Origin: Gymnothorax reevesii
Taxonomy: Eukaryota > Chordata > Actinopteri > Anguilliformes > Muraenidae
DNA: 64,000 nt
Direction of reading: 5' to 3'
NCBI GenBank assembly: GCA_029721435.1
Contig: CM056581.1
Location: forward strand, 72,898,712-72,962,711
Notes under the pieces: model-generated
Seen by the model: the letters and a program-made list of their open reading frames with translations, nothing else
Told to the model about the DNA's origin: nothing
Databases searched by the model: none
In this document: piece after piece, positions 33,301 to 44,470 of the stretch
How the letters are laid out: every line of letters starts with the position of its first letter
How positions within the stretch are numbered: position 1 is the stretch's first letter
Translations under genes and position numbers: made by a program

Positions 33301-33656
33301 TTGCTAGGGCGTTGCTAGGCAGTTGCTATGGTGTTCTGGGTGGTTGCTAGGCAGTTGCTATGGTGTTCTTGGTGGTTGTGAGGGCGTTGCTAGGCAGTTG
33401 CTATGGTGTTTTGGGTGGTTGCTAGGGCGTTGCTAGGCAGTTCCTTTGGTGTTCTGAGTGGTTGCTTGGCGGTTGCTATGGTGTTCTGGGTGGTTGCTAG
33501 GGCGTTGCTTGGCAGTTGCTATCGTGTTCTGGGTGGTTGCTAGGCAGTTGCTATGGTGTTTTGGGTGGTTGCTAGGCGGTTGCTATGGTGTTCTGAATAT
33601 TTGCTTGGGCATTGCTCGACATTTGCTATGTTGTTCTTATTGTTGCTAGGGCGTTG
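30321..33656 (+). repeat. GT-rich minisatellite array 5
   Basis: 3.3 kb. The left 2.5 kb parallels array 2 from 3704 (shared GGTCGTTACTAGGGCG / GCAGTTGCCAAGG block at about 5103 and 31571). The final 0.8 kb parallels the end of array 2 (shared GCGATTCCTATGG and GCAGTTCCTTTGG). It therefore looks like a shortened version of array 2. Confidence 0.97.
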
Positions 33657-33735
33657 ATGTGTATTGTTTGGGGATCGAGTGAAAACTGGGAGAAGTAGTG
33701 AACCGTACGATTACGAAATTATTTGGAATATTAAC

Positions 33736-34308
33736 AAGGAAGGAAGGAGGGAAAGAAGGAACAAATGAGGGAAGTAAGGAAAGAAGGAATATAGGAAAAA
33801 AAGAAGGAAATCAAAGGAAGGCAGGAAAGAACAAAGGAAACTAGGCGAGGATGGATGGAACGAAACAGAAGAATGACGGAAAGAAGGAAGTTAGGAAGGA
33901 AGGAAAGGAAGAAGGGAAGAAGAAGGATTTAAGTAAAGATAGAAGGAAGGAAGGAAGGAAGTGAGGAAGAAGAAATGAAAAACAGAAGGAAAGAGAGAAG
34001 GAAGGAAAGAAAAAGTAAAGAAAGGAAGAGGGAAGGAAAGTGAGGGAAAGCAGAAAGAAGAAAGAAAGAAAGAAAAGAAGGATATGATGGAATGAAAGAA
34101 GGCATGATGGAAGGAAAGAAAAACTAAGGAAGGGAGGAAAGAAAATTGGTAGGGAGGAAGAATGGGAGGAAGGATGAAAGGCAGGATAGAAGGAAGTAAA
34201 GTAGAAAAGCAGGAACGAAGAAAGAAAGGAACGAAGGAAGGAAAGAAAGAGGAGGCAAGAAGGAAGAAGAAAGGACAGAAAATAGAAGGAAGGAAAGCAG
34301 TAAGGAAG
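33736..34308 (+). repeat. Polypurine GGAA/GAAA tract, copy 5
   Basis: 573 bp. Positions 34202-34275 differ from all other copies (GAACGAAGAAAGAAAGG, then GAGGAGGCAAGAAGG) although total length is kept, which suggests a local replacement within the purine tract. Confidence 0.95.
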
Positions 34309-34606
34309 CTGTCGTCTCAAGAGAGCCAGATTGTAGTCTTACAGCCTGAGAAACTGACAGTTACAGCAGGTGGTCAGAACACCTGGCACAAGATTCCATT
34401 TGCTTAATGGCCCTATTGTGATGTCATAATGCCAATGTTAAGTCTATGGGGGGAAAAAATTTATAGTTTTATATTAATAACTCAAAAATATAAAAGTTAC
34501 AAAGATGAAAAATACATTGCACAGGTGTCCTAAGTAAGACCTACGCAACGCAGTTTGAATGAAGTTTCTACGATAAACGGTTGAGGCCGCATTAAGTGTG
34601 TTAGAA

Positions 34607-34607
<1 letters not shown>

Positions 34608-34643
<36 letters not shown>
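34608..34643 (+). repeat. (AAT)12 microsatellite, copy 5
   Basis: Twelve units, running directly into AACTAGATAATG. Confidence 0.96.
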
Positions 34644-34646
<3 letters not shown>

Positions 34647-35066
34647 TAGATAATGTAATTCCAGGGAATTACGTGTGCATTGAAAATGCAAAGTGTAGTT
34701 GCATAAGGTGGAGTTTGTAACATATCATTGCATTAAGATATTGGTAGCTACGTTTTTAGTAAGATAATTTTGGTAGTGGTGAGGACTTTTATTTTGAAAC
34801 AGATGTGGACTGAGGAAACAGTTTGCGGGAGTCAGAGTTGATGACAACTGTCATATGGAAATTTTTAATAGTGACATTTTTTAATCGTGAAGAATTGTAG
34901 TAAGGACTTATATTTTGAGACAGGATTGGGCAGAAGAAACAGTTGCCGGAAGTCATAGTCGAAAACAATCAGGAATTGGAATGGCTGAAAGGTTGATAAG
35001 TTGAGTAGCTTAAAAAGTTACATTTTTTTATTGTAATTTTATTTGTAATGAGGACTGGCTGTAACA

Positions 35067-38000
35067 GTTGTTAGGCAGTTGCTATGGTGTTCTGTGTACT
35101 TGTGAGGGTGTTGCTAGGCAGCTGCTATCGTGTTCTGGGTGGTTGCTAGGGCATTGCTAGGCAGTTGCAATGGTGTTCTGGGTGGTTGCTAGGGCCTTGC
35201 TAAGCGGTTGCTATGGTGTTCTGAGTGGTTGATAGGGCGTTGCTAGGCGATTGCTATGGTGTTCTGGGTGGTTGCTAGGCGGTTGCTATGGCGTTCTGGG
35301 TGGTTGCTAGAGCGTTGCTATGGGGTTCTGGGTGGTTGCTAGAGGGTTGCTATGGCATTCTGGGTGGTTGCTAGGGCTTTGCTAAGCAGTTGCTATGATG
35401 TTCTGGGTGGTTGCTAGGGCGTTGCGAGGTGGTTGCTTTGGTGTTCTGGGTGGTTGCTAGGGTGTTGCTAGGCAGTTGCTATGCTGTTCTGGGTAGTTGC
35501 CATGCCGTTGCTATGGTGGTCTGGGTGGTTGCTAGGACGTTGCTCGGCAGTTGCTTTGGTGTTCTGGGTGGTTGCTAGGGCGTTGCTAGGCAGTTGCTTT
35601 GGTGTTCTGGGTGGTTGCTAGGGCGTTGCTAGGCAGTTGCCATGGTGTTCTGGGTGGTTGCTAGGGCGTTGCTAGGCAGTTGCTTTGGTGTTCTGGGTGG
35701 TTGCTAGGGCGTTGCTAGGCAGTTGCTATGGTGTTCTGGGTGGTTGTTAGGGTGGTTGCTATGGCGTTCTGGGTGGTTGCTAGGGCATTGCTAAGCAGTT
35801 GCTATGGTGTTCTGGGTGGTTGCTACGGCGTTGCTAGGCGGTTGCTATGGTGTTCTGGGTGGTGGCTAGGGTGTTGCTAGGCAGTTGCTATGGTGTTCTG
35901 GGTGGTTGCTAGGTGGTTGCTATGGTGTTCTGGGTGGTTGCTAGGGCGTTGCGAGGCGGTTGCTATGGTGTTCTGGGGGGTTGCTCGGGCGTTGCTAGGC
36001 GGTTGCTATGGTGTTTTGGGTGATTGCTAGGGCGTTGCTATGGTGTTCTGGGTGGTTGCTAGGGCGTTGCTAGGCAGTTGCTATGGTGTTCTGGATGGTT
36101 GCTAGGCGGTTGCTATGGTGTTCTGGGTGGTTGCTAGAGTGTTGCTATGGTGTTCTGGGTGGTTGCTAGGCGGTTGCTATGGTGTTCTGGGTGGTAGCTA
36201 GGCGGTTGCTATGGTGTTCTGGGTGGTAGCTAGGTCATTGCTAGGCAGTTGCTATGGTGTTCTTGGTGGTTGCTAGGCGGTTGCTATGGTGTTCTGGTTG
36301 GTTGCTAGGCGGTTGCTATGGTGTTCTGGGTGGTTGCTAGGGCGTTGCTAGGCAGTTGCTATGGTGTTCTGATGGTTGCTAGGCGGTTGCTATGGTGTTC
36401 TGGGTGGTTGCCAGGGCGTTGCTAGGCAGTTCCTATGGTGTTCTGGGTGGTGGCTAGGGCGTTGCTATGGTGTTCTGGGTGGTAGCTAGGCGGTTGGTAT
36501 TGTGTTTTGGGTGGTTGCTAGGGCGTTGCTAGGCAGTTGCTATGGTGTTCTGGGTGGTTGCTAGGGCGTTGCTAAGGTGTTCTGGGTGGTAGCTAGGCGG
36601 TTGCTATTGTGTTCTGGGTGGTTGCTAGGGCGTTGCAAGGCGGTTGCTATGGTGTTCTGGGTGGTAGCTAGGTCGTTGCTAGGCAGTTGCTATGGTGTTC
36701 TGGGTGGTTGCTAGGCGGTTGCTATGGTGTTCTGGGTGGTTGCTAGGCGGTTGCTATGGTGTTCTGAGTGGTTGCTAGGGCGTTGCTAGGCAGTTGCTAT
36801 GGTGTTCTGATGGTTGCTAGGCGGTTGCTATGGTGTTCTGGGTGGTTGCTAGGGCGTTGCTAGGCAGTTGCTATGGTGTTCTGGGTGGTTGCTAGGGCGT
36901 TGCTATGGTGTTCTGGGTGGTAGCTAGGCGGTTGCTATTGTGTTCTGGGTGGTTGCTAGGGCGTTGCTGGGGGGTTGTTATGGTGTTCTGGGTGGTTGTT
37001 AGGGTTTTGCTAGGCAGTTGCTATGGTGTTCTGGGTGGTTGCTAGGCGGTTGCTATGGTGTTCTGTGTGGTTGCTAGCGCGATGCTATGGTATTTTAGGT
37101 GGTTGCTAGGTGGTTGCTATGGTGTTCTGGGTGGTTGTTAGGGTGTTGCTAGGCAGTTGCTATGGTGTTCTGGGTGGTTGCTAGGCGGTTGCTATGGTGT
37201 TCTGGGTGGTTGCTAGGGCGTTGCTAGGCAGTTGCTATGGTGTTCTGATGGTTGCTAGGCGGTTGCTATGGTCTTCTGGGTGGTTGCAAGGCGGTTGCTA
37301 TGGTGTTCTGGGTGGTTGCTAGGCAGTTGCTATGGTGTTCTGGGTGGTTGCTAGGGCGTTACTAGGCAGTTGCTATGGTGTTCTGATGGTTGCTAGGCGG
37401 TTGCTTTGGTGTTCTGGGTGGTTGCTAGGGCGTTGCTAGGCAGTTGCTATGGTGTTCTGGGTGGTTGCTAGGCGGTTGCTATGGTGTTCTGGGTGGTTGC
37501 TAGGCGGTTGCTATGGTGTTCTGGGTGGTTGCTAGGGCGTTGCTAGGCAGTTGCTATGGTGTTCTGATGGTTGCTAGGCGGTTGCTATGGTGTTCTGGGT
37601 GGTTGCTAGGGCGTTGCTAGGCAGTTGCTATGGTGTTCTGGGTGGTTGCTAGGGCGTTGCTATGGTGTTCTGGTTGGTAGCTAGGCGGTTGCTATGGTGT
37701 TCTGGGTGGTTGCTAGGGCGTTGCTAGGCAGTTGCTATGGTGTTCTGGGTGGTTGCTAGGGCGTTGCTATGGTGTTCTGGGTGGTAGCTAGGCAGTTGCT
37801 ATTGTGTTCTGGGTGGTTGCTAGGGCGTTGCTAGGCGGTTGCTATGGTGTTCTGGGTGGTTGTAAGGGTGTTGCTAGGCAGTTGCTATGGTGTTCTGGGT
37901 GGTTGCTAGGCGGTTGCTATGGTGTTCTGGGTGGTTGCTAGCGCTTTGCTAGGCAGTTGCTATGGTATACTGGTCTGTTGCTAGGTGGTTGCTATGGTGT

Positions 38001-39147
38001 TCTGGGCGGTTGCTAGGGCGTTGCTAGGCAGTTGTTATGGTGTTCTGGGTGGTTGCTAGGCGGTTGCTATGGTGTTCTGGGTGGTTGCTCGGGTGTTGCT
38101 AGGCAGTTGCTATGGTGTTCTGGGTGGTTGCTAGGCGGTTGCTATGGTGTTCTGGGTGGTTGCTAGGCGGTTGCTATGGTGTTCTGGGTGGTTGCTATGG
38201 CGTTGCTAGGCAGTTGCTATGGTGTTCTGGGTGGTTTCTAGGCGGTTGCTATGGTGTTCTGGGTGGTTGCTAGGGCGTTGCTAGGCAGTTGCTATGGTGT
38301 TCTGGGTGGTTGCTAGCGCGTTGCTAGGCAGTTGCTATGGGATTTTGGGTGGTTGCTCGGTGGTTGCTATGGTGTTCTGGGTGGTTGCTAGGGCGTTGCT
38401 AGGCAGTTGCTATGGTGTTCTGGGTGGTTGCTAGGCGGTTGCAATGGTGTTCTGGGTGGTTGCTCGTGTGTTGCTAGGCAGTTCCTATGGTGTTCTGGGT
38501 GGTTGCTAGGGGGCTGCTATGGTGTTCTGGGTGGCTGCAAGGGGGGTGCTATGGTGTTTTGGGTGGTTGCTAGGGCGTTGCTAGGCAGTTGTTTTGGTGT
38601 TGTGGGTGGTTGCTCGGGGGTTGCTATGGTGTTTTGGGTGGTTGCTAGGGCGTTGCTAGGCAGTTGCTATGGTGTTCTGGGTGGTTGCTAGGCGGTTGCT
38701 AAGGTGTTCTTGGTGGTTGCTAGGGCGTTGCTAGGCAGTTGCTATGGTGTTTTGGGTGGTTGCTGGGCGGTTGCTATGGTGTTCTGGGTGGTTGTTAGGG
38801 CGTTGCTAGGCAGTTGCTATGGTGTTCTGGGTGGTAACTAGGCAGTTGCTATGGTGTTCTTGGTGGTTGTTAGGGCGTTGCTAGGCGGTTGCTATGGTGT
38901 TCTGGGTGGTTGCTAGGGCGTTGCTAGGCAGTTGCTTTGGTGTTCTGAGTGGTTGCTTGGCGGTTGCTATGGTGTTTTGGGTGGTTGCTAGGGCGTTGCT
39001 TGGCAGTTGCTATAGTGTTCTGGGTGGTTGCTAGGCAGTTGCTATGGTGTTTTGGGTGGTTGCTAGGCAGTTGCTATGGTGTTCTGAATATTTGCTTGGG
39101 CATTGCTCGACAGTTGCTATGTTGTTCTTGTTGTTGCTAGGGCGTTG
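35067..39147 (+). repeat. GT-rich minisatellite array 6
   Basis: 4.1 kb. It contains frequent GTTCTGATGG deletions and GGTAGCTAGGCGG variants, both also common in array 9. From about 37.0 kb to the end it parallels 55.1-57.5 kb. No gene seen. Confidence 0.97.
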
Positions 39148-39226
39148 ATGTGTCTTGTTTGGGGATCGAGTGAAAACTGGGAGAAGTAGTGAACCGTACG
39201 ATTACGAAATTATTTGGAATATTAAC

Positions 39227-39803
39227 AAGGAAGGAAGGAGGGAAAGAAGGAACTAATGAGGGAAGTAAGGAAAGAAGGAATATAGGAAAAAAAGAAGGAA
39301 ATCAAAGGAAGGCAGGAAAGAACAAAGGAAAGAGGGCGAGGATGGAAGGAAAGAAACGAGGGAATGAAGGAAAGAAGGAAGTAAAGAAGGAAGGAAAGGA
39401 AGAAGGGAAGAAGAAGGATTTGAGTAAAGATAGAAGGAAGGGAGGAAGGAAGGAAGTGAGGAAGAAGAAATGAAAAACAGAAGGAAAGAGGGAAGGAAGG
39501 TAAGAAAAAGTAAAGAAAAGAAGAGGGAAGGAAAGAGAGGGAAAGCAGAAAGAAGAAAGGAAGAAAGATAAGAAGGATATGAAGGAATGAAAGAAGGCAT
39601 GATGGAAGGGAAGAAAAACTAAGGAAGGTAGGAAAGAAAATTGGTAGGGAGGAAGAATGGGAGGAAGGATGAAAGACAGGATAGAAGGAAGTAAAGTAGG
39701 AAAGAAGGAACGAATAAAGGAAGGAAGGAACGAAAGAAAGAAATAGGAGGGAAAAAGAAAGAAGGAATGACAGAAAATAGAAGGGAGGAAAGCAGTAAGG
39801 AAG
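39227..39803 (+). repeat. Polypurine GGAA/GAAA tract, copy 6
   Basis: 577 bp, four bases longer than copies 1, 2 and 5 owing to an extra GGAA-like word near 39440. Antisense Ser/Phe/Leu frames here are spurious. Confidence 0.96.
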
Positions 39804-40102
39804 CTGTAGTCTCAACAGAGCTAGATTGTAGTCTTACAGCCCGAGAAACTGACAGTTACAGCAGGTGGTCAGAACACCTGGCACAAGATTCCATTTGCTT
39901 AATGGCCCTATTGTGATGTCATAATGCCAATGTTAAGTCTATGGGGGGAAAAAATTTATAGTTTTTTATTAATAACTCAAAAAGTATAAAAGTTACAAAG
40001 ATGAAAAATACATTGCACAGGTGTCCTAAGTAAGACCTACGCAACGCAGTTTGAATGAAGTTTCTACGATAAACGGTTGAGGCCGCATTAAGTGTGTTAG
40101 AA

Positions 40103-40103
<1 letters not shown>

Positions 40104-40139
<36 letters not shown>
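40104..40139 (+). repeat. (AAT)12 microsatellite, copy 6
   Basis: Twelve units without module. Confidence 0.96.
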
Positions 40140-40142
<3 letters not shown>

Positions 40143-41170
40143 TAGATAATGTAATTCCAGGGAATTACGTGTGCATTGAAAATGCAAAGTGTAGTTGCAT
40201 AAGGTGGAGTTTGTAACATATTATTGCTTTATGATATTGGTAGCTACATTTTTAGTAGGATAATTATGGTAGTGGTGAGGACTTTTATTTTGAAACAGAT
40301 GTGGACTGAGGAAACAGTTTGCGGGAGTCATAGTTGATGACAACTGTCATATGGAAATTTTTAATTGTGACATTTTTTAATAGTGAAGAATTGTAATGAG
40401 GACTTATATTTTGAGACAGGATTGGGCAGAAGAAACAGTCACCGGAAGTCATAGTCGAAAACAATCAGGAGTTGGAATGGCTGAAAGGTTGATAAGTTGA
40501 GTAGCTTAAAAAGTTACATTTTTTTATTGTAATTTGACATAATGAGGACTGGCTGTAACAGTTGTTAGGCAGTTGCTATGGTGTTCTGTGTACTTGTGAG
40601 GGTGATGCTAGGCAGCTGCTATCGTGTTCTGGGTGGTTGCTAGGGCATTGCTAGGCAGTTGCAATGGTGTTCTGGGTGGTTGCTAGGGCCTTGCTAAGTG
40701 GTTGCTATGGTGTTCTGAGTGGTTGACAGGGCATTGCTAGGCGATTGCTATGGTGTTCTGGGTGGTTGTAAGGCGGTTGCTATGGCGTTCTGGGTGGTTG
40801 CTAGAGCGTTGCTATGGGGTTCTGGGTGGTTGCTAGGCGGTTGCTATGGCATTCTGGGTGGTTGCTAGGGCTTTGCTAAGCAGTTGCTATGATGTTCTGG
40901 GTGGTTGCTAGGGCGTTGATAGGTGGTTGCTATGGTGTTCTGGGTGGTTGCTAGGGTGTTGCTAGGCAGTTGCTATGCTGTTCTGGGTGGTTGCTAGGCC
41001 GTTGCTATGGTGTTCTGGGTGGTTGCTAGGGCGTTGCTAGGCAGTTGCTATGGTGTTCTGGGTGGTTGTTAGGGTGGTTGCTATGGCGTTCTGGGTGGTT
41101 GCTAGGGCATTGCTAAGCAGTTGCTATGGTGTTCTGGGTGGTTGCTACAGCGTTGCAAGGCGGTTGCTAT

Positions 41171-44100
41171 GGTGTTCTGAGTGGTTGCTAGGGTGTTGCT
41201 AGGCAGTTGCTATGGTGTTCTGGGTGGTTGCTAGGCGGTTGCTATGGTGTTCTGGGTGGTTGCTAGGCGGTTGCTATGGTGTTCTGGGTGGTTGTTAGGG
41301 TGTTGCTAGGCAGTTGCTATGGTGTTCTGGGTGGTTGCTAGGCGGTTGCTATGGTGTTCTGGGTGGTTGCTAGGGCGTTGCTAGGCAGTTGCTATGGTGT
41401 TCTGGGTGGTTGCAAGGCGGTTGCTATGGTGTTTTGGGTGGTTGCTAGGGCGTTGCTTGGCGGTTGCTATGGTGTTCTGGGTGGTTGCTATGCAGTTGCT
41501 ATGCTGTTCTGGGTGGTTGCTATGGTGTTCTGGGTGGTTGCTAGGGCGTTGCTAGGCAGTTGCTATGGTGTTCTGGGTGGTTACTAGGCGGTTGCTATGG
41601 TGTTCTGGGTGGTTGCTCGGGCGTTGCTAGGCAGTTGCTATGGTGATCTGGGTGGTTGCTAGGCGGTTGCTATGGTGTTCTGGGTGGTTGCTCGGGCGTT
41701 GCTAGGCAGTTGCTATGGTGATCTGGGTGGTTGCTAGGCGGTTGCTATGGTGTTCTGGGTGGTTGCTAGGGCGTTGCTAGGCAGTTGCTATGGTGTTCTG
41801 GGTGGTTGCTAGGCGGTTGCAATGGTGTTCTGGGTGGTTGCTAGGGCGTTGCTAGGCGATGCCTATGGTGTGCTGTGTGGTTGCTAGGGCGTTGCTAGGT
41901 AGTTGCTATGGTGTTCTGGGTGGTTGCTAGGGGGTTGCTAAGGTGTTCTTGGTGGTTGCTAGGGCGTTGCTAGGCAGTTGCTATGGTGTTTTGGGTGGTT
42001 GCTGGGCGGTTGCTATGGGGTTCTGGGTGGTTGCTAGGGCGTTGCTAGGCAGTTGCTATGGTGTTGTGGGTGGTTGGTAGTCGATTGCTATGGTGTTCTG
42101 GGTGGTTGCTAGGGCGTTGCTAGGCAGTTGCTATGGTGTTTTGGGTGGTTGCTAGGCAGTTGCTATGGTGTTTTGGGTGGTTGCTAGGGCGTTGCTAGGC
42201 AGTTGCTATGGTGTTCTAGATGGTTGCTAGGCGGTTGCTATGGTGTTCTGGGTGGTTGCTAGGGTGTTGCTATGGTGTTCTGGGTGGTAGCTAGGCGGTT
42301 GCTATGGTGTTCTGGGTGGTTGCTAGGTCGTAGCTAGGCAGTTGCTATGGTGCTCTGGGTGGTTACTAGGCGGTTGCTATGGTGTTCTGGGTGGTTGCTA
42401 GGCAGATGCTATGGTGATCTGGGTGGTTGCTAGGGCGTTGCTAGGCAGTTGCTATGGTGTTCTGATGGTTGCTAAGCTGTTGCTATGGTGTTCTGGGTGG
42501 TTGCTAGGGCGTTGCTAGGCGGTTGCTATGGTGTTCTGGGTGGTTGTTAGGGTGTTGCTAGGCAGTTGCAATGGTGTTCTGGGTGGTTGCTAGGCGGTTG
42601 CTATGGTGTTCTGGGTGGTTGCTAGGGCATTGCTAGGCAGTTGCTATGGTGTTTTGGGTGGTTGCTAGGTGGTTGCTATGGTGTTCTGGGTGGTTGCTAG
42701 GGCGTTGCTAGGCAGTTGCTATGGTGTTCTGGGTGGTTGCTAGGCGGTTGCTATGGTGTTCTGGGTGGTTGCTAGGGCCTTGCTAGGCGGTTGCTATGGT
42801 GTTCTGGGAGGTTGCTAGGGCATTGCTAGGCTGTTGCTATGGTGTTCTGGGTGGTTGCTAGGGCATTGCTATGGTGTTCTGGGTGGTTGCTAGGGCGTTG
42901 CTAGGCGGTTGCTATGGTGTTCTGGGTGGTTGTTAGGGTGTTGCTAGGCAGTTGCAATGGTGTTCTGGGTGGTTGCTAGGTGGTTGCTATGGTGTTCTGG
43001 GTGGTTGCTAGGGCGTTGCTAGGCAGTTGCTATGGTGTTTTTGGTGGTTGCTAGGTGGTTGCTATGGTGTTCTGGGTGGTTGCTAGGGCGTTGCTAGGCA
43101 GTTGCTATGGTGTTCTGGGTGGTTGCTAGGCGGTTGCTATGGTGTTCTGGGTGGTTGGTAGGGCCATGCTAGGCGGTTGCTATGGTGTTCTGGGAGGTTG
43201 CTAGGGCATTGCTAGGCTGTTGCTATGGTGTTCTGGGTGGTTGCTAGGGCGTTGCTAGGCGGTTGCTATGGTGTTCTGGGTGGTTGTTAGGGTGTTGCTA
43301 GGCAGTTGCTATGGTGTTCTGGGTGGTTGCTAGGCGGTTGCTATGGTGCTCTGGGTGGTTGCTAGGGCGTTGCTAGGCAGTTGCTATGGTGTTCTGGGTG
43401 GTTGCTAGGCGGTTGCTATGGTGTTCTGGGTGGTTGCTAGGGCGTTGCTAGGCAGTTGCTATGGTGTTCTGGGTGGTTGCTAGGCGGTTCCTATGGTGTT
43501 CTGGGTGGTTGCTAGGTGGTTGCTATGGTGTTCTGGGTGGTTGCTAGGGCGTTGCTAGGCAGTTGCTATGGTGTTCTGGGTGGTTGCTAGGCGGTTGCTA
43601 TGGTGTTCTGGGTGGTTGCTCGGGCGTTGCTAGGCAGTTGCTATGGTGATCTGGGTGGTTGCTAGGCGGTTGCTATGGTGTTCTGGGTGGTTGCTCGGGC
43701 GTTGCTAGGCAGTTGCTATGGTGATCTGGGTGGTTGCTAGGCGGTTGCTATGGTGTTCTGGGTGGTTGCTAGGGCGTTGCTAGGCAGTTGCTATGGTGTT
43801 CTGGGTGGTTGCTAGGCGGTTGCTATGGTGTTCTGGGTGGTTGCTAGGGCGTTGCTAGGCGATTCCTATGGTGTTCTGTGTGGTTGCTAGGGCGTTGCTA
43901 GGTAGTTGCTATGGTGTTCTGGGTGGTTGCTAGGCGGTTGCTAAGGTGTTCTTGGTGGTTGCTAGGGCGTTGCTAGGCAGTTGCTATCGTGTTTTGGGTG
44001 GTTGCTGGGCGGTTGCTATGGTGTTCTGGGTGGTTGCTAGGGCGTTGCTAGGCAGTTGCTATGGTGTTCTGGGTGGTTGCTAGGCGATTGCTATGGTGTT

Positions 44101-44470
44101 CTGGGTGGTTGCTAGGGCGTTGCTAGGCAGTTGCTATGGTGTTTTGGGTGGTTGCTAGGCGGTTGCTATAGTGTTCTGGGTGGTTGCTAGGGCGTTGCTA
44201 GGCAGTTGCTATGGTGTTCTGGGTGGTTGCTAAGCAGTTGCTATGGTGTTCTTGGTGGTTGTGAGGGCGTTGCTAGGCGGTTGCTATGGTGTTCTGGGTG
44301 GTTGCTAGGGCGTTGCTAGGCAGTTGCTTTGGTGTTCTATGGGGGTTGCTTGGCGGTTGCTATGGTGTTCTGGGTGTTTGCTAGGGCGTTGCTTGGCAGT
44401 TGCTATAGTGTTCTGGGTGGTTGCTCGGCAGTTGCTATGGTGTTTTGGGTGGTTGCTAGGCGGTTGCTAT
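41171..44470 (+). repeat. 3,300-bp (44 x 75) higher-order unit, left copy
   Basis: Sequence lines match those exactly 3,300 bp downstream with few substitutions; for example GGTCGTAGCTAGG at 42327 and 45627, GATTCCTATGG at 43861 and 47161. The offset equals 44 of the 75-bp (43+32) dimers. Confidence 0.88.

Larger units (their letters stand above)
33657..35066 (+). repeat. Composite spacer, copy 5
   Basis: Polypurine 33736-34308, (AAT)12, no module, tail. The left half is like copy 2 (GCTGTCGTCTCAAG). The right half is like copies 6-9 (TTTGTAACATATC, TAACAGTTGTTAGG), so a class switch lies between about 34450 and 34720, at or near the AAT/palindrome. Confidence 0.93.
39148..40560 (+). repeat. 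Composite spacer, copy 6
   Basis: Polypurine 39227-39803, (AAT)12, no module, tail. Sister of copy 9 by CAACAGAGCTAG, CAGCCCGAGAAAC and CAGTCACCGGAAG. It differs from copy 9 mainly in lacking the 44-nt module. Confidence 0.94.
37000..41200 (+). repeat. Distant 4.2-kb duplication, left copy (array 6 end + spacer 6 + array 7 start)
   Basis: Shared rare variants with 55.1-59.6 kb: GGTTGCTAGCGCG followed by GGTATTTT (37074 and 55134), GGGCGTTACTAGG (37352 and 55522), spacer variants CAACAGAGCTAG and CAGCCCGAGAAAC, and GGTTGACAGGGCATTG (40719 and 59150). Offset is 18.1-18.4 kb. Confidence 0.75.

Noticed and set aside
33657..35066. Viral or endogenous retroviral sequence
   Set aside because: No gag, pol or env-like reading frame, no LTR pair and no primer-binding site were seen.
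38407..38691. 94-residue forward frame in the minisatellite
   Set aside because: A run of the 25-codon minisatellite repeat, ended by unit-length changes. No start context, no neighbouring exon signals and no conservation beyond the repeat.
35067..39147. Ribosomal intergenic spacer repeats
   Set aside because: Long minisatellites occur in such spacers, but no 18S, 5.8S, 28S or 5S sequence is found anywhere in 64 kb.
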